From the NCBI RefSeq assembly GCF_963169125.1, contig NC_084802.1:36168607-36232606 (forward strand): DNA of 64,000 nucleotides, given 5' to 3'. Origin of the DNA: Humulus lupulus. Its lineage: Eukaryota; Streptophyta; Magnoliopsida; Rosales; Cannabaceae. The position numbers were made by a program, and so were the translations under genes. Below, one piece after another: positions 24,879 to 39,126 of the stretch; position 1 is the stretch's first letter, and every line of letters starts with the position of its first letter. The notes under the pieces are model-generated. The model had not been told where the DNA came from and did not search any database. It saw only the letters and a program-made list of their open reading frames with translations.

Positions 24879-27174
24879 GCTAGGATATATATAGTCCTTG
24901 AGTCTTTCAATTTGAAGAGGTGCATTAACAATTCCCACTTCTCAATACCATATTTAAGATGTGCAATTATTTTGTATTTTTAATGCTAAAAAATTTCAAT
25001 ATTAATTGTAAACCACATTGGCATAGCAAAAAATAGGGTTTGTATATTAATAAATTTTACACACCTAATTATAATTTTTGAAATTAGGGTTTAGATAGTA
25101 GGTTATTGTCTTTGAATATGAAGAGGTGCATTTAATATTTAACGTATATTCAATATTTAATTGTTCAAACTAACTATTAGTGTAGGCCATAATTATGCAA
25201 ATGAATTAAATTTTCCAATTATCAATACCATATTTATAATATTTGTAAAAAAAACGCAATAATTAACCCTATATTGTTGTAGACGAAATTAATAATAAAA
25301 AATATATTTTTATATAATAATTAATTATTTGCCAAATGCTAGGATATATATAGTCTTTGAGTCTTTCAATTTGAAGAGGTGCATTAACAATTCCCACTTC
25401 TCAATACCATATTTAAGATGTGCAATTATTTTGTATTTTTAATGCTAAAAAATTTCAATATTAATTGTAAACCACAATTGGCAAAGCCGAAATTAGGGTT
25501 TGTATATTAATAAATTTTATACTTCTAATTATAATTTTTGAAATTAGGGTTTAGATAGTTGGTTATTGTCTTTGAATATGAAGAGGTGCATTTAATATTT
25601 AACATATATTCAATATGTAATTGTTCAAGCTAACTATTAGTGTAGGCCCTAATTATGCAAATGAATTAAATTTTCAAATTCTCAATACCAAAGTTATAAT
25701 ATTTGAAAAGAAAAACACAATAATTAACCCTATATTTTTGTAGACGAAATTAATGATAAAAAATATATATTTATATAATAATTAATTATTTTCCAAATGC
25801 TAGGACATATATAGTCTTTGAGTCTTTCAATTTGAAGAGGTGCATTAACAATTCCCACTTCTCAATACCATATTTAAGATGTGCAATTATTTTGTATTTT
25901 TAATGCTAAAAAATTTCAATATTAATTGTAAACCACATTGGCATAGCAAAAATTAGGGTTTGTATATTAATAAATTTTACACACCTAATTATAATTTTTG
26001 AAATTAGGGTTTAGATAGTTGGTTATTGTCTTTGAATATGAAGAGGCGCATTTAATATTTAACGTATATTCAATATTTAATTGTTCAAACTAACTATTAG
26101 TGTAGGCCATAATTATGCAAATGAATTAAATTTTCCAATTATCAATACCATATTTATAATATTTGAAAAAAAAACACAATAATTAACCCTATATTGTTGT
26201 AGCCGAAATTAATAACAAAAATATATTTTTATATAATAATTAATTATTTTCCAAATGCTAGGATATATATAGTCTTTGAGTCTTTCAATTTGAAGAGGTG
26301 CATTAACAATTCCCACTTCTCAATACCATATTTAAGATGTGCAATTATTTTGTATTTTTAATGCTAATAAATTTCAATATTAATTGTAAACCACATTGGC
26401 ATAGCCAAAATTAGGCTTTGTATATAAATAAATTTTACACATCTAATTATAATTTTTGAAATTACGGTTTATATAGTTGGATATTGTCTTTGAATATGAA
26501 GAGGTGCATTTTAGATTTAACGTATATTCAATATTTAATTATTCAAACTAACTATTAGTGTAGGCCATAATTATGCAAATGAATTAAATTTTCCAATTCT
26601 CAATACCATATTTATAATATTTGAAAAAAAAACACAATAATTAACCCTATATTGTTGTAGCCGAAATTAATAATAAAAAATATATTTTTATATAATAATT
26701 AATTATTTGCTAAATGCTAGGACATATATAGTCTTTGAGTCTTTCAATTTGAAGAGGTGCATTAACAATTCCCACTTCTTAATACCATATTTAAGATGTG
26801 CAATTATTTTGTATTTTTAATGCTAAAAAATTTCAATATTAATTGTAAGCCACATTGGCATAGCAAAAATTAGGGTTTGTATATTAATAAATTTTACACA
26901 CCTAATTATAATTTTTGAAATTAGGGTTTAGATAGTTGGTTATTGTCTTTGAATATGAAGAGGTGCATTTAATATTTAACGTATATTCAATATTTAATTG
27001 TTCAAACTAACGATTAGTGTAGGCCATAATTATGCAAATGAATTAAATTTTCCAATTATCAATACCATATTTATAATATTTGAAAAAAAAACACAATAAT
27101 TAACCTTATATTGTTGTAGACGAAATTAATAATAAAAAATATATTTTTATATAAAAATTAATTATTTGCTAAAT
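24879..27174. repeat. Higher-order unit of 2,296 bp, copy 1 (M-I-Y-J-K)
   Basis: Starts: 24,879, 25,338, 25,799, 26,257 and 26,716. Every start has a partner exactly 2,296 bp downstream. Shared markers: caatatgtaattg and caaagttata in the I monomer, gaggcgcat in Y, cattttagattt in J, and gtaagccacatt with aacgattag in K. Confidence 0.92.
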
Positions 27175-29470
27175 GCTAGGATATATATAGTCCTTGAGTC
27201 TTTCAATTTGAAGAGGTGCATTAACAATTCCCACTTCTCAATACCATATTTAAGATGTGCAATTATTTTGTATTTTTAATGCTAAAAAATTTCAATATTA
27301 ATTGTAAACCACATTGGCATAGCAAAAAATAGGGTTTGTATATTAATAAATTTTACACACCTAATTATAATTTTTGAAATTAGGGTTTAGATAGTAGGTT
27401 ATTGTCTTTGAATATGAAGAGGTGCATTTAATATTTAACGTATATTCAATATTTAATTGTTCAAACTAACTATTAGTGTAGGCCATAATTATGCAAATGA
27501 ATTAAATTTTCCAATTATCAATACCATATTTATAATATTTGTAAAAAAAACGCAATAATTAACCCTATATTGTTGTAGACGAAATTAATAATAAAAAATA
27601 TATTTTTATATAATAATTAATTATTTGCCAAATGCTAGGATATATATAGTCTTTGAGTCTTTCAATTTGAAGAGGTGCATTAACAATTCCCACTTCTCAA
27701 TACCATATTTAAGATGTGCAATTATTTTGTATTTTTAATGCTAAAAAATTTCAATATTAATTGTAAACCACAATTGGCAAAGCCGAAATTAGGGTTTGTA
27801 TATTAATAAATTTTATACTTCTAATTATAATTTTTGAAATTAGGGTTTAGATAGTTGGTTATTGTCTTTGAATATGAAGAGGTGCATTTAATATTTAACA
27901 TATATTCAATATGTAATTGTTCAAGCTAACTATTAGTGTAGGCCCTAATTATGCAAATGAATTAAATTTTCAAATTCTCAATACCAAAGTTATAATATTT
28001 GAAAAGAAAAACACAATAATTAACCCTATATTTTTGTAGCCGAAATTAATGATAAAAAATATATATTTATATAATAATTAATTATTTTCCAAATGCTAGG
28101 ACATATATAGTCTTTGAGTCTTTCAATTTGAAGAGGTGCATTAACAATTCCCACTTCTCAATACCATATTTAAGATGTGCAATTATTTTGTATTTTTAAT
28201 GCTAAAAAATTTCAATATTAATTGTAAACCACATTGGCATAGCAAAAATTAGGGTTTGTATATTAATAAATTTTACACACCTAATTATAATTTTTGAAAT
28301 TAGGGTTTAGATAGTTGGTTATTGTCATTGAATATGAAGAGGCGCATTTAATATTTAACGTATATTCAATATTTAATTGTTCAAACTAACTATTAGTGTA
28401 GGCCATAATTATGCAAATGAATTAAATTTTCCAATTATCAATACCATATTTATAATATTTGAAAAAAAAACACAATAATTAACCCTATATTGTTGTAGCC
28501 GAAATTAATAACAAAAATATATTTTTATATAATAATTAATTATTTTCCAAATGCTAGGATATATATAGTCTTTGAGTCTTTCAATTTGAAGAGGTGCATT
28601 AACAATTCCCACTTCTCAATACCATATTTAAGATGTGCAATTATTTTGTATTTTTAATGCTAATAAATTTCAATATTAATTGTAAACCACATTGGCATAG
28701 CCAAAATTAGGCTTTGTATATAAATAAATTTTACACATCTAATTATAATTTTTGAAATTACGGTTTATATAGTTGGATATTGTCTTTGAATATGAAGAGG
28801 TGCATTTTAGATTTAACTTATATTCAATATTTAATTATTCAAACTAACTATTAGTGTAGGCCATAATTATGCAAATGAATTAAATTTTCCAATTCTCAAT
28901 ACCATATTTATAATATTTGAAAAAAAAACACAATAATTAACCCTATATTGTTGTAGCCGAAATTAATAATAAAAAATATATTTTTATATAATAATTAATT
29001 ATTTGCTAAATGCTAGGACATATATAGTCTTTGAGTCTTTCAATTTGAAGAGGTGCATTAACAATTCCCACTTCTTAATACCATATTTAAGATGTGCAAT
29101 TATTTTGTATTTTTAATGCTAAAAAATTTCAATATTAATTGTAAGCCACATTGGCATAGCAAAAATTAGGGTTTGTATATTAATAAATTTTACACACCTA
29201 ATTATAATTTTTGAAATTAGGGTTTAGATAGTTGGTTATTGTCTTTGAATATGAAGAGGTGCATTTAATATTTAACGTATATTCAATATTTAATTGTTCA
29301 AACTAACGATTAGTGTAGGCCATAATTATGCAAATGAATTAAATTTTCCAATTATCAATACCATATTTATAATATTTGAAAAAAAAACACAATAATTAAC
29401 CTTATATTGTTGTAGACGAAATTAATAATAAAAAATATATTTTTATATAAAAATTAATTATTTGCTAAAT
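27175..29470. repeat. Higher-order unit of 2,296 bp, copy 2 (M-I-Y-J-K)
   Basis: Starts: 27,175, 27,634, 28,095, 28,553 and 29,012. It differs from copy 1 at only scattered bases, for example tgtcattgaa at 28,323 instead of tgtctttgaa, and aacttatattc at 28,816 instead of aacgtatattc. Confidence 0.92.
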
Positions 29471-30390
29471 GCTAGGATATATATAGTCCTTGAGTCTTTC
29501 AATTTGAAGAGGTGCATTAACAATTCCCACTTCTCAATACCATATTTAAGATGTGCAATTAATTTGTATTTTTAATGCTAAAAAATTTCAATATTAATTG
29601 TAAACCACATTGGCATAGCAAAAAATAGGGTTTGTATATTAATAAATTTTACACACCTAATTATAATTTTTGAAATTAGGGTTTAGATAGTAGGTTATTG
29701 TCTTTGAATATGAAGAGGTGCATTTAATATTTAACGTATATTCAATATTTAATTGTTCAAACTAACTATTAGTGTAGGCCATAATTATGCAAATGAATTA
29801 AATTTTCCAATTATCAATACCATATTTATAATATTTGTAAAAAAAACGCAATAATTAACCCTATATTGTTGTAGACGAAATTAATAATAAAAAATATATT
29901 TTTATATAATAATTAATTATTTGCCAAATGCTAGGATATATATAGTCTTTGAGTCTTTCAATTTGAAGAGGTGCATTAACAATTCCCACTTCTCAATACC
30001 ATATTTAAGATGTGCAATTATTTTGTATTTTTAATGCTAAAAAATTTCAATATTAATTGTAAACCACAATTGGCAAAGCCGAAATTAGGGTTTGTATATT
30101 AATAAATTTTATACTTCTAATTATAATTTTTGAAATTAGGGTTTAGATAGTTGGTTATTGTCTTTGAATATGAAGAGGTGCATTTAATATTTAACATATA
30201 TTCAATATTTAATTGTTCAAGCTAACTATTAGTGTAGGCCCTAATTATGCAAATGAATTAAATTTTCCAATTCTCAATACCATAATTATAATATTTGAAA
30301 AGAAAAACACAATAATTAACCCTATATTTTTGTAGCCGAAATTAATGATAAAAAATATATATTTATATAATAATTAATTATTTTCCAAAT
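29471..30390. repeat. Partial third copy of the 2,296-bp unit (M-I)
   Basis: Monomers at 29,471 (M) and 29,930 (I) continue the series, but the I monomer has the ordinary second half (caatatttaattg, cataattata) rather than the caaagttata form of copies 1 and 2. The array then passes to N at 30,391. The module M-I-N-O here (29,471-31,306) is repeated at 36,829 (offset 7,358) and resembles 22,583-24,418. Confidence 0.88.
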
Positions 30391-32692
30391 GCTAGGATAT
30401 ATATAGTCTTTGAGTCTTTCAATTTGAAGAGGTGCATTAACAATTCCCACTTCTCAATACCATATATAAGATGTGCAATTATTTCGTATTTTTAATGCTA
30501 ATAAATTTCAATATTAATTGTAAACCACATTGGCATAGCCAAAATTAGGGTTTGTATATTAATAAATTTTACACATCTAATTATAATTTTTGAAATTAGG
30601 GTTTAGATAGTTGGTTATTGTCTTTGAATATGAAGAGGTGCATTTAATATTTAACGTATATTCAATATTTAATTGTTCAAACTAACTATTAGTGTAGGCC
30701 ATAATTATGCAAGTGAATTAAAATTTCCAATTCTCAATACCATATTTATAATATTTGAAAAAAAACACAATAATTAACCCTATATTGTTGTAGCCGAAAT
30801 TAATAATAAAAAATATATTTTTATATAATAATTAATTATTTGCTAAATGCTAGGATATATATAGTCTTTGAGTCTTTCAATTTGAAGAGGTGCATTAACA
30901 ATTCCCACTTCTCAATACCATATTTAAGATTTGCAATTATTTTGTATTTTTAATGCTAAAAAATTTCAATATTAATTGTAAACCACATTGGCATTGCCGA
31001 AATTAGGGTTTGTATATTAATAAATTTTACACATCTAATTATAATTTTTGAAATTAGGGTTTAGATAGTTTGTTATTGTCTTTGAATATGAAGAGGTACA
31101 TTTAATATTTAACGTATATTCAATATTTAATTATTCAAACTAACTATTAGTGTAGGCCCTACTTATGCAAATGAATTAAATTTTCCAATTCTCAATACCA
31201 TATTTGTAATATTTGAAAAAAAAACACAATAATTAACCCTATATTGTTGTAGCCGAAATTAATAACAAAAATATATTTATATATAATAATTAATTATTTA
31301 CCAAATGCTAGGATATATATAGTCTTTGAGTCTTTCAAATTGAAGAGGTGCATTAACAATTCCCACTTCTCAATACCATATTTAAGATGTGCAATTATTT
31401 TGTATTTTTAATGCTAAAAAATTTCAATATTAATTGTAAATGACATTGGCATAGCCCAAATTAGGGTTTGTATATTAATAAATTTTACACATCTAATTAT
31501 AATTTTTGAAATTAGGATTTAGATAGTTGGTTATTGTCTTTGAATATGAAGATGTGCATTTAATATTTAACGTATATTCAATATTTAATTGTTCAAACTA
31601 ACTATTAGTGTAGGCCCTAATTATGCAAATGAATTAAATTTTCCAATTCTCAATACCATAATTATAATATTTGAAAAAAAAAACACAATAATTAACCCTA
31701 TATTTTTGTAGCCGAAATTAATGATAAAAAATATATTTTTATATAATAATTAAATATTTACCAAATGCTAGGATATATATATAGTCTTTGAGTCTTTCAC
31801 TTTGAAGATGTGCATTAACAATTCCCACTTCTCAATACCATATTTTAAATGTGCAATTATTTTGTATTTTTAATGCTAAAAAATTTCAATATTAATTGTA
31901 AACCACAATTGGCATAGCCGAAATTAGGGTTTGTATATTAATAAATTTTATACTGCTAATTATAATTTTTGAAATTAGGGTTTAGATAGTAGGTTTTTGT
32001 CTTTGAATATGAAGAGGTGCATTTAATATTTAACATATATTCAATATTTAATTGTTCAAGCTTACTATTAGTGTAGGCCCTAATTATGCAAATGAATTAA
32101 ATTTTCCAATTCTCAATACCATAATTATAATATTTGAAAAAAAAAACACAATAATTAACCCTATATTTTTGTAGCCGAAATTAATGATAAAAAATATATT
32201 TTTATATAATAATTAATTATTTACCAAATGCTAGGATATATATATAGTCTTTGAGTCTTTCACTTTGAAGATGTGCATTAACAATTCCCACTTCTCAATA
32301 CCATATTTTAAATGTGCAATTATTTTGTATTTTTAATGCTAAAAAATTTCAATATTAATTGTAAACCACAATTGGCATAGCCGAAATTAGGGTTTGTATA
32401 TTAATAAATTTTATACTGCTAATTATAATTTTTGAAATTAGGGTTTAGATAGTTGGTTATTGTCTTTGAATATGAAGCGGTGCATTTAATATTTAACATA
32501 TATTCAATATGTAATTGTTCAAGCTAACTATTAGTGTAGGCCCTAATTATGCAAATGAATTAAATTTTCAAATTCTCAATACCAAAGTTATAATATTTGA
32601 AAAGAAAAACACAATAATTAACCCTATATTTTTGTAGCCGAAATTAATGATAAAAAATATATATTTATATAATAATTAATTATTTTCCAAAT
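30391..32692. repeat. Higher-order unit of 2,302 bp, copy 1 (N-O-P-Q-R)
   Basis: Starts: 30,391, 30,849, 31,307, 31,767 and 32,230, with partners 2,302 bp downstream. Markers: gcaagtgaatt in N, ggcattgccg and ctacttatg in O, agcccaaa and attaaatattt in P, cactttg and gtaggtttttg in Q, gaagcgg in R. The R monomer here is a fusion: after about 32,478-32,511 it carries the caatatgtaattg and caaagttata end of a type I monomer from the 2,296-bp units. Confidence 0.92.
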
Positions 32693-34993
32693 GCTAGGAT
32701 ATATATAGTCTTTGAGTCTTTCAATTTGAAGAGGTGCATTAACAATTCCCACTTCTCAATACCATATATAAGATGTGCAATTATTTCGTATTTTTAATGC
32801 TAATAAATTTCAATATTAATTGTAAACCACATTGGCATAGCCAAAATTAGGGTTTGTATATTAATAAATTTTACACATCTAATTATAATTTTTGAAATTA
32901 GGGTTTAGATAGTTGGTTATTGTCTTTGAATATGAAGAGGTGCATTTAATATTTAACGTATATTCAATATTTAATTGTTCAAACTAACTATTAGTGTAGG
33001 CCATAATTATGCAAGTGAATTAAAATTTCCAATTCTCAATACCATATTTATAATATTTGAAAAAAAACACAATAATTAACCCTATATTGTTGTAGCCGAA
33101 ATTAATAATAAAAAATATATTTTTATATAATAATTAATTATTTGCTAAATGCTAGGATATATATAGTCTTTGAGTCTTTCAATTTGAAGAGGTGCATTAA
33201 CAATTCCCACTTCTCAATACCATATTTAAGATTTGCAATTATTTTGTATTTTTAATGCTAAAAAATTTCAATATTAATTGTAAACCACATTGGCATTGCC
33301 GAAATTAGGGTTTGTATATTAATAAATTTTACACATCTAATTATAATTTTTGAAATTAGGGTTTAGATAGTTTGTTATTGTCTTTGAATATGAAGAGGTA
33401 CATTTAATATTTAACGTATATTCAATATTTAATTATTCAAACTAACTATTAGTGTAGGCCCTACTTATGCAAATGAATTAAATTTTCCAATTCTCAATAC
33501 CATATTTGTAATATTTGAAAAAAAAACACAATAATTAACCCTATATTGTTGTAGCCGAAATTAATAACAAAAATATATTTATATATAATAATTAATTATT
33601 TACCAAATGCTAGGATATATATAGTCTTTGAGTCTTTCAAATTGAAGAGGTGCATTAACAATTCCCACTTCTCAATACCATATTTAAGATGTGCAATTAT
33701 TTTGTATTTTTAATGCTAAAAAATTTCAATATTAATTGTAAATGACATTGGCATAGCCCAAATTAGGGTTTGTATATTAATAAATTTTACACATCTAATT
33801 ATAATTTTTGAAATTAGGATTTAGATAGTTGGTTATTGTCTTTGAATATGAAGATGTGCATTTAATATTTAACGTATATTCAATATTTAATTGTTCAAAC
33901 TAACTATTAGTGTAGGCCCTAATTATGCAAATGAATTAAATTTTCCAATTCTCAATACCATAATTATAATATTTGAAAAAAAAAACACAATAATTAACCC
34001 TATATTTTTGTAGCCGAAATTAATGATAAAAAATATATTTTTATATAATAATTAAATATTTACCAAATGCTAGGATATATATATAGTCTTTGAGTCTTTC
34101 ACTTTGAAGATGTGCATTAACAATTCCCACTTCTCAATACCATATTTTAAATGTGCAATTATTTTGTATTTTTAATGCTAAAAAATTTCAATATTAATTG
34201 TAAACCACAATTGGCATAGCCGAAATTAGGGTTTGTATATTAATAAATTTTATACTGCTAATTATAATTTTTGAAATTAGGGTTTAGATAGTAGGTTTTT
34301 GTCTTTGAATATGAAGAGGTGCATTTAATATTTAACATATATTCAATATTTAATTGTTCAAGCTTACTATTAGTGTAGGCCCTAATTATGCAAATGAATT
34401 AAATTTTCCAATTCTCAATACCATAATTATAATATTTGAAAAAAAAAACACAATAATTAACCCTATATTTTTGTAGCCGAAATTAATGATAAAAAATATA
34501 TTTTTATATAATAATTAATTATTTACCAAATGCTAGGATATATATATAGTCTTTGAGTCTTTCACTTTGAAGATGTGCATTAACAATTCCCACTTCTCAA
34601 TACCATATTTTAAATGTGCAATTATTTTGTATTTTTAATGCTAAAAAATTTCAATATTAATTGTAAACCACAATTGGCATAGCCGAAATTAGGGTTTGTA
34701 TATTAATAAATTTTATACTGCTAATTATAATTTTTGAAATTAGGGTTTAGATAGTTGGTTATTGTCTTTGAATATGAAGCGGTGCATTTAATATTTAACA
34801 TATATTCAATATTTAATTGTTCAAACTAACTATTAGTGTAGGCCATAATTATGCAAATGAATTAAATTTTCCAATTCTCAATACCATATTTATAATATTT
34901 GAAAAAAAAACACAATAATTAACCCTATATTGTTGTAGCCGAAATTAATAATAAAAAATATATTTTTATATAATAATTAATTATTTGCTAAAT
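32693..34993. repeat. Higher-order unit of 2,302 bp, copy 2 (N-O-P-Q-R)
   Basis: Starts: 32,693, 33,151, 33,609, 34,069 and 34,532. This copy returns at 41,888-44,188 at offset 9,195. Its R monomer switches between 34,819 and 34,858 to a type J end, and the next monomers (K, M at 34,994 and 35,453) follow the 2,296-bp series at offset 5,982. The 2,302-bp block is therefore joined back into zone 2 material inside a monomer. Confidence 0.9.
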
Positions 34994-37900
34994 GCTAGGA
35001 CATATATAGTCTTTGAGTCTTTCAATTTGAAGAGGTGCATTAACAATTCCCACTTCTTAATACCATATTTAAGATGTGCAATTATTTTGTATTTTTAATG
35101 CTAAAAAATTTCAATATTAATTGTAAGCCACATTGGCATAGCAAAAATTAGGGTTTGTATATTAATAAATTTTACACACCTAATTATAATTTTTGAAATT
35201 AGGGTTTAGATAGTTGGTTATTGTCTTTGAATATGAAGAGGTGCATTTAATATTTAACGTATATTCAATATTTAATTGTTCAAACTAACGATTAGTGTAG
35301 GCCATAATTATGCAAATGAATTAAATTTTCCAATTATCAATACCATATTTATAATATTTGAAAAAAAAACACAATAATTAACCTTATATTGTTGTAGACG
35401 AAATTAATAATAAAAAATATATTTTTATATAAAAATTAATTATTTGCTAAATGCTAGGATATATATAGTCCTTGAGTCTTTCAATTTGAAGAGGTGCATT
35501 AACAATTCCCACTTCTCAATACCATATTTAAGATGTGCAATTATTTTGTATTTTTAATGCTAAAAAATTTCAATATTAATTGTAAACCACATTGGCATAG
35601 CAAAAAATAGGGTTTGTATATTAATAAATTTTACACACCTAATTATAATTTTTGAAATTAGGGTTTAGATAGTAGGTTATTGTCTTTGAATATGAAGAGG
35701 TGCATTTAATATTTAACGTATATTCAATATTTAATTGTTCAAACTAACTATTAGTGTAGGCCATAATTATGCAAATGAATTAAATTTTCCAATTATCAAT
35801 ACCATATTTATAATATTTGTAAAAAAAACGCAATAATTAACCCTATATTGTTGTAGACGAAATTAATAATAAAAAATATATTTTTATATAATAATTAATT
35901 ATTTGCCAAATGCTAGGATATATATAGTCTTTGAGTCTTTCAATTTGAAGAGGTGCATTAACAATTCCCACTTCTCAATACCATATTTAAGATGTGCTAT
36001 TATTTTGTATTTTTAATGCTAAAAAATTTCAATATTAATTGTAAACCACATTGGCAGAGCCGAAATTAGGGTTTGTATATTAATAAATTTTACACACCTA
36101 ATTATAATTTTTGAAATTAGGGTTTAGATAGTTGGTTATTGTCTTTGAATATGAAGAGGTGCATTTCATATTTAACGTATATTCAATATTTAATTGTTCA
36201 AACTAACTATTAGTGTAGGCCATAATTATGCCAATGAATTAAATTTCCCAATTCTCAATACCATATTTATAATATTTGAAAAAAAAACACAATAATTAAC
36301 CCTATATTGTTGTAGCCGAAATTAATAATAAAAAATATATTTTTATATTATAATTAATTATTTGCGAATGCTAGGATATATATATAGTCTTTGAGTCTTC
36401 AATTTGAAGAGGTGCATTAACAATTCCCACTTCTCAATACCATATATAAGATGTGCAATTATTTCGTATTTTTAATGCTAATAAATTTCAATATTAATTG
36501 TAAACCACATTGGCATAGCCAAAATTAGGGTTTGTATATTAATAAATTTTACACATCTAATTATAATTTTTGAAATTAGGGTTTAGATAGTTGGTTATTG
36601 TCTTTGAATATGAAGAGGTGCATTTAATTTTTAACGTATATTCAATATTTAATTGTTCAAACTAACTATTAGTGTAGGCCATAATTATGCAAGTGAATTA
36701 AAATTTCCAATTCTCAATACCATATTTATAATATTTGAAAAAAAACACAATAATTAACCTTATATTGTTGTAGACGAAATTAATAATAAAAAATATATTT
36801 TTATATAAAAATTAATTATTTGCTAAATGCTAGGATATATATAGTCCTTGAGTCTTTCAATTTGAAGAGGTGCATTAACAATTCCCACTTCTCAATACCA
36901 TATTTAAGATGTGCAATTATTTTGTATTTTTAATGCTAAAAAATTTCAATATTAATTGTAAACCACATTGGCATAGCAAAAAATAGGGTTTGTATATTAA
37001 TAAATTTTACACACCTAATTATAATTTTTGAAATTAGGGTTTAGATAGTAGGTTATTGTCTTTGAATATGAAGAGGTGCATTTAATATTTAACGTATATT
37101 CAATATTTAATTGTTCAAACTAACTATTAGTGTAGGCCATAATTATGCAAATGAATTAAATTTTCCAATTATCAATACCATATTTATAATATTTGTAAAA
37201 AAAACGCAATAATTAACCCTATATTGTTGTAGACGAAATTAATAATAAAAAATATATTTTTATATAATAATTAATTATTTGCCAAATGCTAGGATATATA
37301 TAGTCTTTGAGTCTTTCAATTTGAAGAGGTGCATTAACAATTCCCACTTCTCAATACCATATTTAAGATGTGCAATTATTTTGTATTTTTAATGCTAAAA
37401 AATTTCAATATTAATTGTAAACCACAATTGGCAAAGCCGAAATTAGGGTTTGTATATTAATAAATTTTATACTTCTAATTATAATTTTTGAAATTAGGGT
37501 TTAGATAGTTGGTTATTGTCTTTGAATATGAAGAGGTGCATTTAATATTTAACATATATTCAATATTTAATTGTTCAAGCTAACTATTAGTGTAGGCCCT
37601 AATTATGCAAATGAATTAAATTTTCCAATTCTCAATACCATAATTATAATATTTGAAAAGAAAAACACAATAATTAACCCTATATTTTTGTAGCCGAAAT
37701 TAATGATAAAAAATATATATTTATATAATAATTAATTATTTTCCAAATGCTAGGATATATATAGTCTTTGAGTCTTTCAATTTGAAGAGGTGCATTAACA
37801 ATTCCCACTTCTCAATACCATATATAAGATGTGCAATTATTTCGTATTTTTAATGCTAATAAATTTCAATATTAATTGTAAACCACATTGGCATAGCCAA

Positions 37901-39126
37901 AATTAGGGTTTGTATATTAATAAATTTTACACATCTAATTATAATTTTTGAAATTAGGGTTTAGATAGTTGGTTATTGTCTTTGAATATGAAGAGGTGCA
38001 TTTAATATTTAACGTATATTCAATATTTAATTGTTCAAACTAACTATTAGTGTAGGCCATAATTATGCAAGTGAATTAAAATTTCCAATTCTCAATACCA
38101 TATTTATAATATTTGAAAAAAAACACAATAATTAACCCTATATTGTTGTAGCCGAAATTAATAATAAAAAATATATTTTTATATAATAATTAATTATTTG
38201 CTAAATGCTAGGATATATATAGTCTTTGAGTCTTTCAATTTGAAGAGGTGCATTAACAATTCCCACTTCTCAATACCATATTTAAGATTTGCAATTATTT
38301 TGTATTTTTAATGCTAAAAAATTTCAATATTAATTGTAAACCACATTGGCATAGCCAAAATTAGGGTTTGTATATTAATAAATTTTACACATCTAATTAT
38401 AATTTTTGAAATTAGGGTTTAGATAGTTCGTTATTGTATTTGAATATGAAGAGGTGCATTTAATATTTAACGTATATTCAATATTTAATTGTTCAAACTA
38501 ACTATTAGTGTAGGCCATAATTATGCAAATGAATTAAATTTTCCAATTATCAATACCATATTTATAATATTTGTAAAAAAAACGCAATAATTAACCCTAT
38601 ATTGTTGTAGACGAAATTAATAATAAAAAATATATTTTTATATAATAATTAATTATTTGCCAAATGCTAGGATATATATAGTCTTTGAGTCTTTCAATTT
38701 GAAGAGGTGCATTAACAATTCCCACTTCTCAATACCATATTTAAGATGTGCAATTATTTTGTATTTTTAATGCTAAAAAATTTCAATATTAATTGTAAAC
38801 CACAATTGGCAAAGCCGAAATTAGGGTTTGTATATTAATAAATTTTATACTTCTAATTATAATTTTTGAAATTAGGGTTTAGATAGTTGGTTATTGTCTT
38901 TGAATATGAAGAGGTGCATTTAATATTTAACATATATTCAATATTTAATTGTTCAAGCTAACTATTAGTGTAGGCCCTAATTATGCAAATGAATTAAATT
39001 TTCCAATTCTCAATACCATAATTATAATATTTGAAAAGAAAAACACAATAATTAACCCTATATTTTTGTTGCCGAAATTAATGATAAAAAATATATTTTT
39101 ATATAATAATTAATTATTTACCAAAT
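34994..39126. repeat. Mosaic stretch, monomers 77-85 (K-M-T-U/N-M-I-N-O/V/C-I)
   Basis: Starts: 34,994, 35,453, 35,912, 36,370, 36,829, 37,288, 37,749, 38,207 and 38,666. The T monomer at 35,912 (gtgctattatt, ggcagagccg, catttcatattt, tgccaatg) is the first of its kind and recurs at 40,048, 44,648 and 48,328. Monomer 36,370 is a double fusion: U start (gtcttcaatttg), N middle (catatataag), K/L-type end (accttatattg, tataaaaatt). Monomer 38,207 starts as O, continues as V (gttcgttattgtattt) and ends as C. The module M-I-N-O at 36,829 repeats 29,471 at offset 7,358. Confidence 0.85.
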
